Of a stretch of DNA of 64,000 nucleotides, positions 23,962 to 33,005 are shown piece after piece. Origin of the DNA: Flavobacterium sp. AED (lineage in GTDB: Bacteria; Bacteroidota; Bacteroidia; Flavobacteriales; Flavobacteriaceae); the NCBI RefSeq assembly GCF_000812945.1, contig NZ_JSYM01000001.1, positions 1,984,001 to 2,048,000 of the forward strand, in the 5' to 3' direction. Position numbers and translations under genes: made by a program. Within the stretch, counting starts at the first letter, position 1, and every line of letters begins with the position of its first letter. A model generated the notes under the pieces. That model did not search any database. It worked only from the letters and a program-made list of their open reading frames with translations, and had not been told where the DNA came from.

Positions 23962-25572
23962 ATGATTGATAAAATTACTCTTAGAAGCACCATTTTCAAA
24001 CATTTGGATGGTTTGGTTACTGCACCTGTAGCGTATGTTTTGCATGAAAAAGGGGTGCTTTCCTATATTCTTGACAAAAAAGAAGTGACGCTTTCGGAAC
24101 TTTCGGAGCACTTTAAAGCCAATGAAGGCTATCTCAATGTAGGTTTGCGTGTTTTGTGTTCGCAAGGATTCCTGGATTATCATATCAATACCACCACAGA
24201 CCAAATTAAATTTAGCATAAACGATAAAAGTGCGATTGCTTTTCCAATGTTCTATCTGTATGAAGATGTGCTTGATTTACTGCATTTCTCGATGCAATTT
24301 CGCACACGATTATTAGATGATATTCCATTTGTTCGATTGGGTCTAATTTTCGATTTGTATGCAACTAATTATGGAATTTTATTTTCGAATGATACGCTGA
24401 CCAATGAAATTCAGCATCAGATTCTAACGCATATTGAAGGTTGTTTGGTCGGGCCAATATTAGTAAGACTTGGTATGAGCGGCATGTTCCATAAATATTT
24501 TATGGAGATTTCCTTCCGCCCCGAAGAATTTCATAAATCTCCCGAAAATTTCAAAATTATACTGGATTTCTTTGTTGATTTAGGTTGGTTTACACAAAAG
24601 AAAGGCAATTATCAGTTTACGGAAAAGGGATTGTTTTTTGCCAAAAGGGCTTCTGCTTATGGAGTGACGGTTTCCTATTTACCTACTTTCAGTAAAATAG
24701 AGGATTTGCTTTTTGGTAACCCAAATATACTTCGAACGGTGACCGAGGGAGAAGATGAAATTCATGTGGATCGAGAAATGAATGTTTGGGGAAGCGGAGG
24801 TGCACACGACACTTATTTTAAAATTGTAGATGAAATTATCATCAAATTGTTCAATTTACCAATAGAAGATCAGCCCAAAGGAATTTTGGATATGGGTTGT
24901 GGCAATGGAGCATTTATAGAGCATATTTATACTGTAATCGAGAGGCAAACCCTTCGAGGAAAAATGCTGGATGATTATCCTTTATTCCTTGTTGGCGCCG
25001 ATTATAATCAAGCAGCGTTGAAAGTAACCCGAGCCAATTTAATCAAAGCTGATATTTGGGCCAAAGTAATTTGGGGAGATATTGGTCAACCCGATTTGTT
25101 AGCCAATGACTTATTGGAAAATTACAATATTGATTTGAAAGATTTACTGAATGTGAGAACCTTCTTGGATCATAACCGAATTTGGGAAATGCCAAAACAG
25201 ATAACTAAAGATAGAGTAAGTCATTCAACTGGCGCATTTGCACATAGAGGAGAGCGAATCAGTAATAGTTTAGTCGAAGATAATCTATTGGAACATTTGA
25301 ATAAATGGTCGCCTTATGTTCGGAAATTTGGATTGTTGATGATTGAATTGCATACGATTGCTCCAAATTTGACTGCTGCTAATTTAGGAAAAACTGCCGC
25401 TACGGCTTATGATGCTACGCATGGTTTTTCGGACCAATATATAGTCGAAATTCCTGTTTTGCACAAAATTGCTGCTGAAGCAGGATTGTATCCAGACACT
25501 AATTTCTTCAGGAGATTTCCAGATGCTGCTATTGCAACAGTGAGTATAAATTTATTGAAAGGAAATGGTTAG
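23962..25572 (+). CDS. class I SAM-dependent methyltransferase
   Basis: A 536-residue protein. An N-terminal winged-helix-like region (about 10-75, LSELSEHFKANEGYLNVGLRVL) resembles small-molecule O-methyltransferase dimerisation domains. The SAM motif I, ILDMGCGNGAFIEHI, is near residue 308, with an acidic motif II in LVGADYNQAAL. The C-terminal part (FLDHNRIWEMP... LLMIELHTIAPN) resembles methyltransferase domains found near or inside polyketide synthases. It is unaccompanied here, so no substrate can be given. Confidence 0.78.
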   Translation: MIDKITLRSTIFKHLDGLVTAPVAYVLHEKGVLSYILDKKEVTLSELSEHFKANEGYLNVGLRVLCSQGFLDYHINTTTDQIKFSINDKSAIAFPMFYLYEDVLDLLHFSMQFRTRLLDDIPFVRLGLIFDLYATNYGILFSNDTLTNEIQHQILTHIEGCLVGPILVRLGMSGMFHKYFMEISFRPEEFHKSPENFKIILDFFVDLGWFTQKKGNYQFTEKGLFFAKRASAYGVTVSYLPTFSKIEDLLFGNPNILRTVTEGEDEIHVDREMNVWGSGGAHDTYFKIVDEIIIKLFNLPIEDQPKGILDMGCGNGAFIEHIYTVIERQTLRGKMLDDYPLFLVGADYNQAALKVTRANLIKADIWAKVIWGDIGQPDLLANDLLENYNIDLKDLLNVRTFLDHNRIWEMPKQITKDRVSHSTGAFAHRGERISNSLVEDNLLEHLNKWSPYVRKFGLLMIELHTIAPNLTAANLGKTAATAYDATHGFSDQYIVEIPVLHKIAAEAGLYPDTNFFRRFPDAAIATVSINLLKGNG

Positions 25573-25604
25573 CAAATTTTGCACTGAATAGTAAAATGTT
25601 GGAA

Positions 25605-26387
25605 CTAAACAATCATGAATTTTCCTTTTTCAGCGTCAAAAACAATATGTTCATCTTTGAATAAGGTATTGAAACTTCCTTTTGCTATAAAATTACAAGG
25701 TTCGTCTTGAAGTACTGTTTCAGGAGTCATAATAATCATTTCGTCACTCAATTGTATTGCCATATCAATATCATGGGTCGAAAATAAAATGCATTTTCCA
25801 GTTTCATGAGTAAGCCTTTTCAAAAGTTTGAATAAAGCCACCTTGTGCAATAAATCCAAATGGGTAGTGGGTTCATCTAAAATTATTAACGGAGTATCTT
25901 GTGCCAAAGCTCGTGCAATTAATACTTTTTGTAATTGCCCGTCACTAATCTCATAATGTTTTTTTGTGGCTAAATGACTGATTTGTGTCAATGTAATAGC
26001 TTCATTAACTTTAACAATATCAATGTCAGATAAAGTTCCCATCCAATTGGTGTAGGGCTGTCTTCCTAAAGCAATGAGTTCAAAAACAGTTAAATTACTG
26101 GGTGGTAATTTTTCGGTTAAAACAATACTTAGGTTTTGGGCTAAGTCCAAAGGTTCGTAATCAGTAATTTTCTTTTCATTCAAGAAAACAGCACCAAACA
26201 GCGGTTTCTGGATTCCTGTTATTGTTTTTAAAAGGGTTGATTTTCCAATGCCATTTGCACCAATTAAAGCAATCAGCTTTCCTTTTTTTAAGGAAATAGA
26301 AATATTAGAAGCCACTACGGTTTTCTCTTTTTTATGAGAATAACCGATGCTAATTTGAGACGCTTGTAAGATGATTTTATTTTCCAT
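25605..26387 (-). CDS. btuD: cobalamin/iron-type ABC transporter ATPase
   Basis: A 260-residue ABC ATPase of the FecE/BtuD class. Walker A is GANGIGKST, Walker B LIILDEPTTHLD, and the H-loop is FSTHD. The signature reads ISDGQ in place of the usual LSGGQ. It powers import with the permease whose stop it overlaps by one base (TAATG). The neighbourhood of B12 salvage genes favours cobalamin over iron-siderophore as substrate, which is an inference. Confidence 0.85.
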   Translation of the reverse strand: MENKIILQASQISIGYSHKKEKTVVASNISISLKKGKLIALIGANGIGKSTLLKTITGIQKPLFGAVFLNEKKITDYEPLDLAQNLSIVLTEKLPPSNLTVFELIALGRQPYTNWMGTLSDIDIVKVNEAITLTQISHLATKKHYEISDGQLQKVLIARALAQDTPLIILDEPTTHLDLLHKVALFKLLKRLTHETGKCILFSTHDIDMAIQLSDEMIIMTPETVLQDEPCNFIAKGSFNTLFKDEHIVFDAEKGKFMIV

Positions 26388-27418
26388 TAGGCAATCATTT
26401 TTCGTTTTCTAACCAATAACCAGATTACTACAGGAGCACCAATTATCGAAGTCACAGCATTGATTGGCAAAGTAATCTCCAATCCGGGCAATTCTGAAAT
26501 TACATCACAAATAAGCATAATCGAAGCTCCTAAAAGTAACGTACTCCAATACAAAACCGAATGATTACTGGTTTGAAATACTAATTTTGCTATATGTGGA
26601 ACCGCCAGTCCTATAAATGCAATTGGACCTGCATAAGCGGTAATGCTTCCTGCTAAAATACTTGTTGCAAAAATAATAATCAATCGTGTTTTTTTGAAAT
26701 TCAAACCTAAACTGCGGGCGTAATTTTCACCCAGTAGCAGAGCATTTAGTGGCTTTATGCTAAATAGACTTAATAATAAGCCAATTGCCACACAAATTGT
26801 TAGAATTAAGATGGATGACCAAGACAAGTTGCCTAAATTTCCCATGGACCAAAACGTGAATTTTTGCAATTGTTCTGCTGAACTAAAATAGGTAAGAACG
26901 CCTACTATTGCGCTGGTAAAACTACCAAACATCAATCCCACAATTAAGATGGCCATTGTATCGCGTAGCCTTTGGGAAACCATTAAAACGGCTAGTAATA
27001 CAACAGAACTTCCTATAGTTGATGCTAAAACCACTCCATACGAGGATAGCAAAAGAGTACTTAAAAAAGTAGGAAGTAAGCTCGCACCTAATATTACAAA
27101 AGCGACACCTAAACTGGCACCGGAACTCAGTCCTAAAACATAAGGTCCTGCCAATGGATTTCGAAATAAAGTTTGCATCAGTAAACCACTTATGGATAAA
27201 CCCATGCCAACAAGAATAGCCGTAATGGCTTTGGGTAAACGATAATTGATGATGATATATTCCCAAGTAGATTTACTGGCTTGACCACCGGTTAAACTAG
27301 TATAGACTTCTTTAAAAGGAATCGTTATGGAACCAAAACTAATGTTTACAAAAAACAAAAGAACAAGCCCTAAAGTAAGCAAGGAAAATAGAATCGTATT
27401 TCGTTTTTGATTCGCCAA
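26387..27418 (-). CDS. btuC: FecCD/BtuC-type ABC transporter permease
   Basis: A 343-residue permease with about ten membrane helices and the family segments RLPKAITAILVGMGLSISG, NPLAGPYVLGLSSGASLG and GPIAFIGLAVPHI. It forms the inner-membrane channel for B12 or a siderophore. The start codon is TTG at 27418 because no ATG occurs before residue 76, deep inside the conserved first helices. The upstream btuF stop is 1 bp away, so translation is coupled. Confidence 0.88.
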   Translation of the reverse strand: MANQKRNTILFSLLTLGLVLLFFVNISFGSITIPFKEVYTSLTGGQASKSTWEYIIINYRLPKAITAILVGMGLSISGLLMQTLFRNPLAGPYVLGLSSGASLGVAFVILGASLLPTFLSTLLLSSYGVVLASTIGSSVVLLAVLMVSQRLRDTMAILIVGLMFGSFTSAIVGVLTYFSSAEQLQKFTFWSMGNLGNLSWSSILILTICVAIGLLLSLFSIKPLNALLLGENYARSLGLNFKKTRLIIIFATSILAGSITAYAGPIAFIGLAVPHIAKLVFQTSNHSVLYWSTLLLGASIMLICDVISELPGLEITLPINAVTSIIGAPVVIWLLVRKRKMIA

Positions 27419-27419
27419 T

Positions 27420-28562
27420 TTAATTTAGTTTTTGTGCAAAAGTAAAAGTATAATTTGGAAGCAATTCAGGGTGAAAGATTTTAATGTAATCTTTCAAGAC
27501 CAAATCAGGTCTGCTTGGTGCTAATTCATAATAAATGGTTCCTCCTGTTGTGCCTAATTTACTTTCAAAAGTATACACATTTTTAGATTTTAAAGCATCA
27601 AACTGACTGTAATGCGGATTACTGTTTTCGAATTCAGTAATGCTTTTAAAAGAACCTGTTGCAATCCAATATTTTGCCGTTTTTGCTTTCTCTAATATTT
27701 TTTCAAAAGGCAAACTAAGACTTCCTGTTCCTGCTACATTTGCCCACAAATAATTCGCTTTGGCATCTTTCATAAATTGGGCTACCCAGCTATTTCCTCT
27801 TGCTACATACCATTGATCTTGATACATAGATCCATAAAGAACAGTAGCTGTTGGTTTTTTGGTTGCAACCAATTGTATTGCGTCATTGTAATTTTTAACG
27901 ATTTCATCAAAAAGAGTTTTGGCTTCTTTTTCTTTTCCAAATAAAGCACCGTAAAGCTTAATCCATTCTGCTTTTCCTAGTGGAGTTTGCTCCATCCAGT
28001 CTGCTTGAATGAGTACTTTAAGACCGCTTTTTTGTAAATTATCAACCATTGGGTTGTTGTTGTCAACTCCAAAAGTTACAATTAAATTAGGCGCCAAATC
28101 AATGAGTTGCTCCATGTTTAATTTTTCGTTTTGTCCTATGTTTTTAACAGCACCAGCATCAATTAGTTTTCTGGTTTTTTCAGAAGAAACATAATCGGTG
28201 TGAGGAAAACCTACCAGTGATTTTTCAACTCCAAGCATTTCCAAAAAAGGAATATTAGTAGTTGAGGTAACGACAATAGATTCCAAAGGAATTGGAATTG
28301 TTGTGTATTTTTGAAGGCTATCAGGAATGTTGCCGTTTTTTTCTTTTAATATATAAGTGAAGTCCTTATTTGCTTCAGGCCAAGGGTTTGAAACTTTTAC
28401 TACTGTATATCCTTCGTGTTTAAATATAGCAAGGCTTTTTGAATACGTTATGGAATTCCCAGTTGTAACTACTGTTTTGATTGTAGTTTGCTCGTTTTTT
28501 TTGCATCCAATTAGCATTAAAAACAATATAAAATAAGTTAATTTCAGCGTATTTCCTTTCAT
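27420..28562 (-). CDS. btuF: B12-type ABC transporter substrate-binding lipoprotein
   Basis: A 380-residue class III periplasmic binding protein. The signal peptide ends in a lipobox (MLIGC), so it is anchored to a membrane. The binding fold shows VVTSTTNIPFLEMLGVEKSLVGF and LAPNLIVTFG. ATG 28562 is preferred to an upstream in-frame TTG (28586), because it starts the signal peptide. It heads the minus-strand btuF-btuC-btuD operon. Iron-siderophore binding is the main alternative to cobalamin. Confidence 0.84.
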   Translation of the reverse strand: MKGNTLKLTYFILFLMLIGCKKNEQTTIKTVVTTGNSITYSKSLAIFKHEGYTVVKVSNPWPEANKDFTYILKEKNGNIPDSLQKYTTIPIPLESIVVTSTTNIPFLEMLGVEKSLVGFPHTDYVSSEKTRKLIDAGAVKNIGQNEKLNMEQLIDLAPNLIVTFGVDNNNPMVDNLQKSGLKVLIQADWMEQTPLGKAEWIKLYGALFGKEKEAKTLFDEIVKNYNDAIQLVATKKPTATVLYGSMYQDQWYVARGNSWVAQFMKDAKANYLWANVAGTGSLSLPFEKILEKAKTAKYWIATGSFKSITEFENSNPHYSQFDALKSKNVYTFESKLGTTGGTIYYELAPSRPDLVLKDYIKIFHPELLPNYTFTFAQKLN

Positions 28563-28689
28563 AATTTTTTGCAAATTTGAAGACAAAGGTAAATTATAAT
28601 TTTTTTATAATCAGAATCAAATTTTTAAAATGAGGTAGAAAGTGTAAAACATAAAATAAGATTTATACTAATAGTTAGCTGCATACCTT

Positions 28690-28697
28690 TATATTTG
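28690..28697 (+). promoter_or_regulatory. putative -7 box (TATATTTG) of the cobalamin salvage operon
   Basis: TATATTTG matches TAnnTTTG and lies 68 bp before the first gene of the plus-strand B12 salvage operon. No B12 box is visible between the divergent btuF and salvage operons, so this promoter seems not to be riboswitch-controlled. Confidence 0.5.
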
Positions 28698-28764
28698 TAC
28701 TTCGTTTTTTTTCTGTTTTTATTTAAAAAAAGCAAGCAAAAAAAACTCTAAATTGATAACTACA

Positions 28765-29688
28765 ATGATGAAAATTTGTTCTTTTCTGCCTGCTGCCACT
28801 TCTATGATTTACGAAATGGGATTAGAAAATCAATTGGTTGGTGTTACTTTTGAATGCCACTCGGATAAACCAAAAGTAGTTCGTTCCTATCTTGAAGGTA
28901 CCAATCACACGAGCAAGGAAATAGACCAAATTGTATCACAATCCAAGGCACAAGGAAAAAGTTTATACTACATAGACGATACTTTACTAGAATCGATTGC
29001 TCCAGATATTATTTTTACCCAAGATGTTTGTGATGTATGTCAAATAGATACCAGTCATGTGGCTCGTTCCATTTATAAATTATCGAAAGAGCCTGAATTG
29101 ATTCCACTTATTCCTAGGAATTTAGAAGATATTTATCAAAATGCAATAACTATTGCAAAGGCTTTCGATAAAGAAGAACGCGCATATGAATTACTTGTAA
29201 AACTTAAAAAACGAACCGATTTTATTTTGGATAGGCTTCGCAAAAATAACGCACCATTAAAACGAGTTATGGTTATGGAGTGGCTGGATCCGATTTATAA
29301 TTGTGGACATTGGATACCGTATCAAATTTCGCAAGCTGGAGGCGTTGATATGCTTTCGAATCCGTCTGGCTATTCGATTGTTACGGATTGGGAACGTATT
29401 TTGCTTTACAATCCAGAGGTTTTGGTGGTGGCACCTTGTGGTTTTGATGTAAGCCGTTCGGGGCAAGAAATTGAAGCATTGACAAAATTAGAAGGTTGGG
29501 AGACTTTAAAAGCAGTTCAAAATAACGCTGTTTTTCTTGCTGATGCTGATTTGTTTACACAACCCAGTACGACTGTTGTAGACGGAATAGAATTGTTGGC
29601 AGCACTATTTCATCCTGACCTTTTTGAAGTTCCAAGTAAATTAAAGCACAAATATTTGTCTTTTCATTTTAATGAAAAAGTGAAATAA
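28765..29688 (+). CDS. cytoplasmic BtuF-like cobalamin-binding protein
   Basis: A 307-residue protein with the class III binding-protein fold but no signal peptide or lipobox. It starts MKICSFLPAATSMIYEMG, and the binding-fold words GVTFECHSDKP, IAPDIIFTQDVCDVCQ and YNPEVLVVAPCGFD are family-typical. Annotation pipelines usually call this a cobalamin-binding or ABC-type substrate-binding protein. The two ATGs at 28765/28768 are the likely starts; an in-frame TTG at 28753 is less likely. It opens the B12 salvage operon, so a cytosolic corrinoid carrier is plausible. Confidence 0.8.
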   Translation: MMKICSFLPAATSMIYEMGLENQLVGVTFECHSDKPKVVRSYLEGTNHTSKEIDQIVSQSKAQGKSLYYIDDTLLESIAPDIIFTQDVCDVCQIDTSHVARSIYKLSKEPELIPLIPRNLEDIYQNAITIAKAFDKEERAYELLVKLKKRTDFILDRLRKNNAPLKRVMVMEWLDPIYNCGHWIPYQISQAGGVDMLSNPSGYSIVTDWERILLYNPEVLVVAPCGFDVSRSGQEIEALTKLEGWETLKAVQNNAVFLADADLFTQPSTTVVDGIELLAALFHPDLFEVPSKLKHKYLSFHFNEKVK

Positions 29689-29690
29689 TA

Positions 29691-30071
29691 ATGACTGATA
29701 ATTTTCCAAACACTATTCGAATAAAAAACTGTTCTACCTGTGGAACTCCTTTCAATTGTGGAGATACGCCAGAAGGAAGTAAATGCTGGTGCAATGATTT
29801 TCCGCCAATTTTCACACCATCAGAGGTAGTCGATTGTCTTTGCCCAAGTTGCTTTACAACTGCTTGTTCCATTAAAATAGAAGAGTATGTGGAGTCTGTA
29901 ACTCCCGAATCAGCAACGGATAATAAAGCTAAAGATTTACCCACAACGGCTAATCTCGTGGAAGGAATCGACTATTATTTAGAAAATGGGAATTATGTTT
30001 TTAAAGCTTGGTTTCATCTAAAAAGAGGGTATTGTTGTACCAATGGATGTCGACATTGTCCGTATAAATAA
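29691..30071 (+). CDS. cysteine-rich CWC protein fused to DUF5522
   Basis: A 126-residue protein of two small Cys-rich domains. Residues 10-60 form a CWC-type domain (CSTCGTPFNCG, KCWCNDFPP, CLCPSCF), probably zinc-binding. Residues 90-126 form a DUF5522-like unit ending KRGYCCTNGCRHCPYK. The two units are often separate proteins. Its start is 2 bp after the cobalamin-binding gene, and cobU follows, so it is embedded in the B12 operon. Function is unknown. Confidence 0.83.
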   Translation: MTDNFPNTIRIKNCSTCGTPFNCGDTPEGSKCWCNDFPPIFTPSEVVDCLCPSCFTTACSIKIEEYVESVTPESATDNKAKDLPTTANLVEGIDYYLENGNYVFKAWFHLKRGYCCTNGCRHCPYK

Positions 30072-30090
30072 ATAACAATCTACAATTACA

Positions 30091-30606
30091 ATGATATACC
30101 TAATAACAGGCGGTGAACGCTCCGGTAAAAGCAGTTATGCCGAAAATTTAGCAAAAGAACTATCGGATAAACCGATGTATGTGGCTACAGCCAGAAAATG
30201 GGATGATGATTTCCAAAAAAGAATCGATCGTCATCAAAAAGATCGTGACGAACGATGGATTAATATTGAAAAAGAAAAGCACTTGAGCGAAATTGATTTT
30301 TCAGGAAAAGTAGCTATTGTCGATTGTGTTACACTTTGGTTAACGAACTTTTTCGTGGATACTAAAAACGATGTTCCCTTGTGCTTAGAACAAGCTAAAG
30401 CCGAATTTGATGCTATTGCAAATCAAGAAAATGCGACAATTATTATTGTAACCAATGAAATAGGGATGGGGATGCATGCCGAAACTCATATTGGTAGAAA
30501 GTTCACCGAACTTCAAGGTTGGATGAATCAATATATCGCTAAAAATGCCGATACCGTTGTGTTTATGGTTTCTGGAATTCCTGTAACAATAAAAGAAAAG
30601 AAATGA
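30091..30606 (+). CDS. cobU: adenosylcobinamide kinase/adenosylcobinamide-phosphate guanylyltransferase
   Basis: CobU phosphorylates adenosylcobinamide and then adds GMP, activating it for nucleotide-loop assembly. The 171-residue protein has a Walker A loop GGERSGKSS. The conserved RIDRHQKDRDERW contains the His that is guanylylated in Salmonella CobU. VTNEIGMGMH and a later GRKFTELQGWMNQ are also typical. Its stop overlaps the next start (ATGA), so the operon continues. Confidence 0.94.
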   Translation: MIYLITGGERSGKSSYAENLAKELSDKPMYVATARKWDDDFQKRIDRHQKDRDERWINIEKEKHLSEIDFSGKVAIVDCVTLWLTNFFVDTKNDVPLCLEQAKAEFDAIANQENATIIIVTNEIGMGMHAETHIGRKFTELQGWMNQYIAKNADTVVFMVSGIPVTIKEKK

Positions 30607-31244
30607 ATTTTGTGACTTCTTGGAGTGGCGGAAAAGACAGTTGTTATGCAATGATGCAAGCAACCCAGCAAGGACTTATTCCAAAAGTATTGCTCAATAT
30701 GATGAATGAAAACGGCAAAGTGTCCCGTTCTCACGGATTGCCTTTGTCTATTTTGAATCAGCAAGCCCAAAAAATGGGATTACCTATGGAAGCAATTCCC
30801 GCAACGTGGGGTGATTATGAAGCCAAGTTTATTGCTGTTTTGAAAATGCTAAAAGCCAAATATGATTTGGAAGCAGCTGTTTTTGGGGATATTGATTTGC
30901 AACCGCATAAAGATTGGGAAGACAAAGTATGTGCCGCAGCTTCGTTAAAAGCAATTTTGCCTTTGTGGCAACAAGACCGAATTGTTTTGGTAAACCAAAT
31001 GCTTGAAAAAGGCATTGTAACAATGATTGTTTCTTGTAATACCATGATGGGAGAACGTTATCTGGGGAAAATTTTGACCAAAGAATTAGCACAAGAATTA
31101 CATGAAAAAGGAATAGATCCTTGTGGCGAAAATGGGGAGTTTCATACTTTGGTAATTAACTGTCCGTTATTTTCTGGAGCGATTGAATTGCCTGAATTCA
31201 CTAGAATTACCTATGAAAATTATTGTTTCATCGTTTGGGAATAA
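30603..31244 (+). CDS. DUF71-type ATP-pyrophosphatase (diphthamide synthase-like), B12 operon
   Basis: A 213-residue PP-loop ATPase. The pyrophosphate-binding loop is SWSGGKDSCYAM, and the segment GEFHTLVINCPLF is typical of the DUF71/MJ0570 group. In eukaryotes relatives amidate diphthine, but bacterial members occur in B12 operons and are thought to act in corrinoid salvage, possibly on the amide or aminopropanol part. It overlaps cobU by 4 bp and precedes bluB-cobT by 25 bp. Confidence 0.85.
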   Translation: MNFVTSWSGGKDSCYAMMQATQQGLIPKVLLNMMNENGKVSRSHGLPLSILNQQAQKMGLPMEAIPATWGDYEAKFIAVLKMLKAKYDLEAAVFGDIDLQPHKDWEDKVCAAASLKAILPLWQQDRIVLVNQMLEKGIVTMIVSCNTMMGERYLGKILTKELAQELHEKGIDPCGENGEFHTLVINCPLFSGAIELPEFTRITYENYCFIVWE

Positions 31245-31269
31245 ATATAAAAGCAAAAATCATTTTAAG

Positions 31270-32952
31270 ATGACTTATTTAGATGAAATTTTAAAATCCC
31301 GTCGTGACACACGCCATTTCACAAATGACGAAGTACCGGATGCTGTTCTTGAAAAAGCACTCCAAGCGGGACATTGGGCTCCTTCTGTGGGTTTGACTGA
31401 TGCTACAAAATATTATCTGATCAGATCGGCTGAAATGAAGAAAGCCATTAAAGGTTTATTTTTAGATTATGATGAAAAAGCAATTGCTCTAACGGATAAC
31501 GAACAACAAAAACTAGAATATAAAGCCCTTAAGCTAGAAGCAATAGAAGAAGCACCATTGGGATTAGTGATTTGTTATGATCGTTCCGTTTTGAATAATT
31601 TTACGATTGGAACCGTTGGGAGTAATGAAGCGGTAAAGTTTAGTTCCGTTTGTGCGGCGCAAAATATTTGGCTGTCATTAACGGAGCAAGGGTATTCCAT
31701 GGGATGGGTTTCCATATTAAATTACTACCAGTTCAAGCAATTATTAGGTTTACCCGAAAACATGGAGCCATTGGGGTATTTTTGTGTGGGAAAACCGGCT
31801 ACCAATTATGATAATCAACCCATGTTGCAACAACTGAATTGGAAACAAAAACAAGAAATTCCATTAGTTGAGGAAATCACTGTTTTGCATGAAAGTAAGG
31901 TAGAGAAAGTATTTTTTGGTACTAAAAATGATATAGATTCTGTTGCTTTTGCAAATGCGTTACAATATAAAATCGACCAAAAAACCAAGCCAACAGGTTC
32001 ATTAGGAGTTTTAGAAGTACTCGCCAAACAAATTGGGATGGTGTTTCAAACTTTAGAACCTAAAATTATAAAACCGAATATAGTTGTTTTTGCCGCAGAT
32101 CACGGAATTGCAAATCATGGCGTAAGTGCTTATCCGCAAGATGTAACCAGACAAATGGTAAATAATTTTTTGATAGGTGGCGCAGCAATCAACGTATTTT
32201 GTAAACAAAATAAGATTCAATTAGCTATTGTAGATGCTGGGGTGAATTATGATTTTCCTATGAATACGGATTTGATTTCGGCTAAAATTGGGAAGGGAAC
32301 ACATTCTTTTTTGCATGGAGCGGCAATGAGTAAAACAGAAGTTGAATTGTGTTTTATAAAGGGAAGCGAAATTGTTGCCACTATTGCAAAGATGGGTAGT
32401 AATTGCGTTGGTTTTGGCGAAATGGGTATTGGCAACACAGCTACAGCTTCAGTTTTGATGAGTATTATTTTAGAATTGCCAATTGAAGATTGCGTGGGAA
32501 AAGGCACTGGAGTAAATGATGAAAAGCTGATACAAAAAATTAATATCCTTAAAAAATGCATTGATAATTACGATGGTTCAGATGATTTAGAGAGCAAATT
32601 AGCCTATTTTGGGGGTTTTGAAATCATGCAAATGGTAGGAGGAATGCTTCAGGCAAAAGAAGCTAATATGTTGATTCTAGTTGATGGTTTTATTTGTAGT
32701 GTTGCTTTTTTAATTGCCTTTAAAAAGAATCCATCTATTATTAAAAATGCTATTTTCTGCCATTCTTCTGCTGAGCAAGGGCATCAAAAAATATTAGATT
32801 ACCTTGGAGTTCGTTCCTTGTTGCAACTCGATTTACGATTGGGTGAAGGCACCGGTTGTGCCATTGCTTTTCCTATAATTGAATCGGCTGTAGCATTCTT
32901 GAATGATATGGCTAGTTTTGAATCAGCAGGAGTGAATAGCCGAGAACTTTAA
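31270..32952 (+). CDS. BluB-CobT fusion: DMB synthase and DMB phosphoribosyltransferase
   Basis: One 560-residue chain joins two enzymes of B12 lower-ligand activation. Residues 1-205 are BluB (SRRDTRHFTNDEVPD, HWAPSVGLTDATKYY), which cleaves reduced FMN with O2 to make 5,6-dimethylbenzimidazole. Residues 225-560 are CobT (QKTKPTGSLGVLE, FAADHGIANHGVSAYP, GEMGIGNTATASV, and catalytic Glu in GEGTGCAIA), which attaches DMB to ribose phosphate. The open frame extends to 31183 inside the preceding gene, but ATG 31270 begins the true BluB sequence. Channelling of DMB between domains is an inference. Confidence 0.93.
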   Translation: MTYLDEILKSRRDTRHFTNDEVPDAVLEKALQAGHWAPSVGLTDATKYYLIRSAEMKKAIKGLFLDYDEKAIALTDNEQQKLEYKALKLEAIEEAPLGLVICYDRSVLNNFTIGTVGSNEAVKFSSVCAAQNIWLSLTEQGYSMGWVSILNYYQFKQLLGLPENMEPLGYFCVGKPATNYDNQPMLQQLNWKQKQEIPLVEEITVLHESKVEKVFFGTKNDIDSVAFANALQYKIDQKTKPTGSLGVLEVLAKQIGMVFQTLEPKIIKPNIVVFAADHGIANHGVSAYPQDVTRQMVNNFLIGGAAINVFCKQNKIQLAIVDAGVNYDFPMNTDLISAKIGKGTHSFLHGAAMSKTEVELCFIKGSEIVATIAKMGSNCVGFGEMGIGNTATASVLMSIILELPIEDCVGKGTGVNDEKLIQKINILKKCIDNYDGSDDLESKLAYFGGFEIMQMVGGMLQAKEANMLILVDGFICSVAFLIAFKKNPSIIKNAIFCHSSAEQGHQKILDYLGVRSLLQLDLRLGEGTGCAIAFPIIESAVAFLNDMASFESAGVNSREL

Positions 32953-33005
32953 TTGTAGGTTATTAATGAATAGATCAATTGGCTTCAGCCAAAACAATAT
33001 AAAAT

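Noticed and set aside
28563..28764. Second cobalamin riboswitch between btuF and the salvage operon
   Set aside because: No B12 box (AGCCAGGAGACC-type word) on either strand, so only the btuB leader has one.
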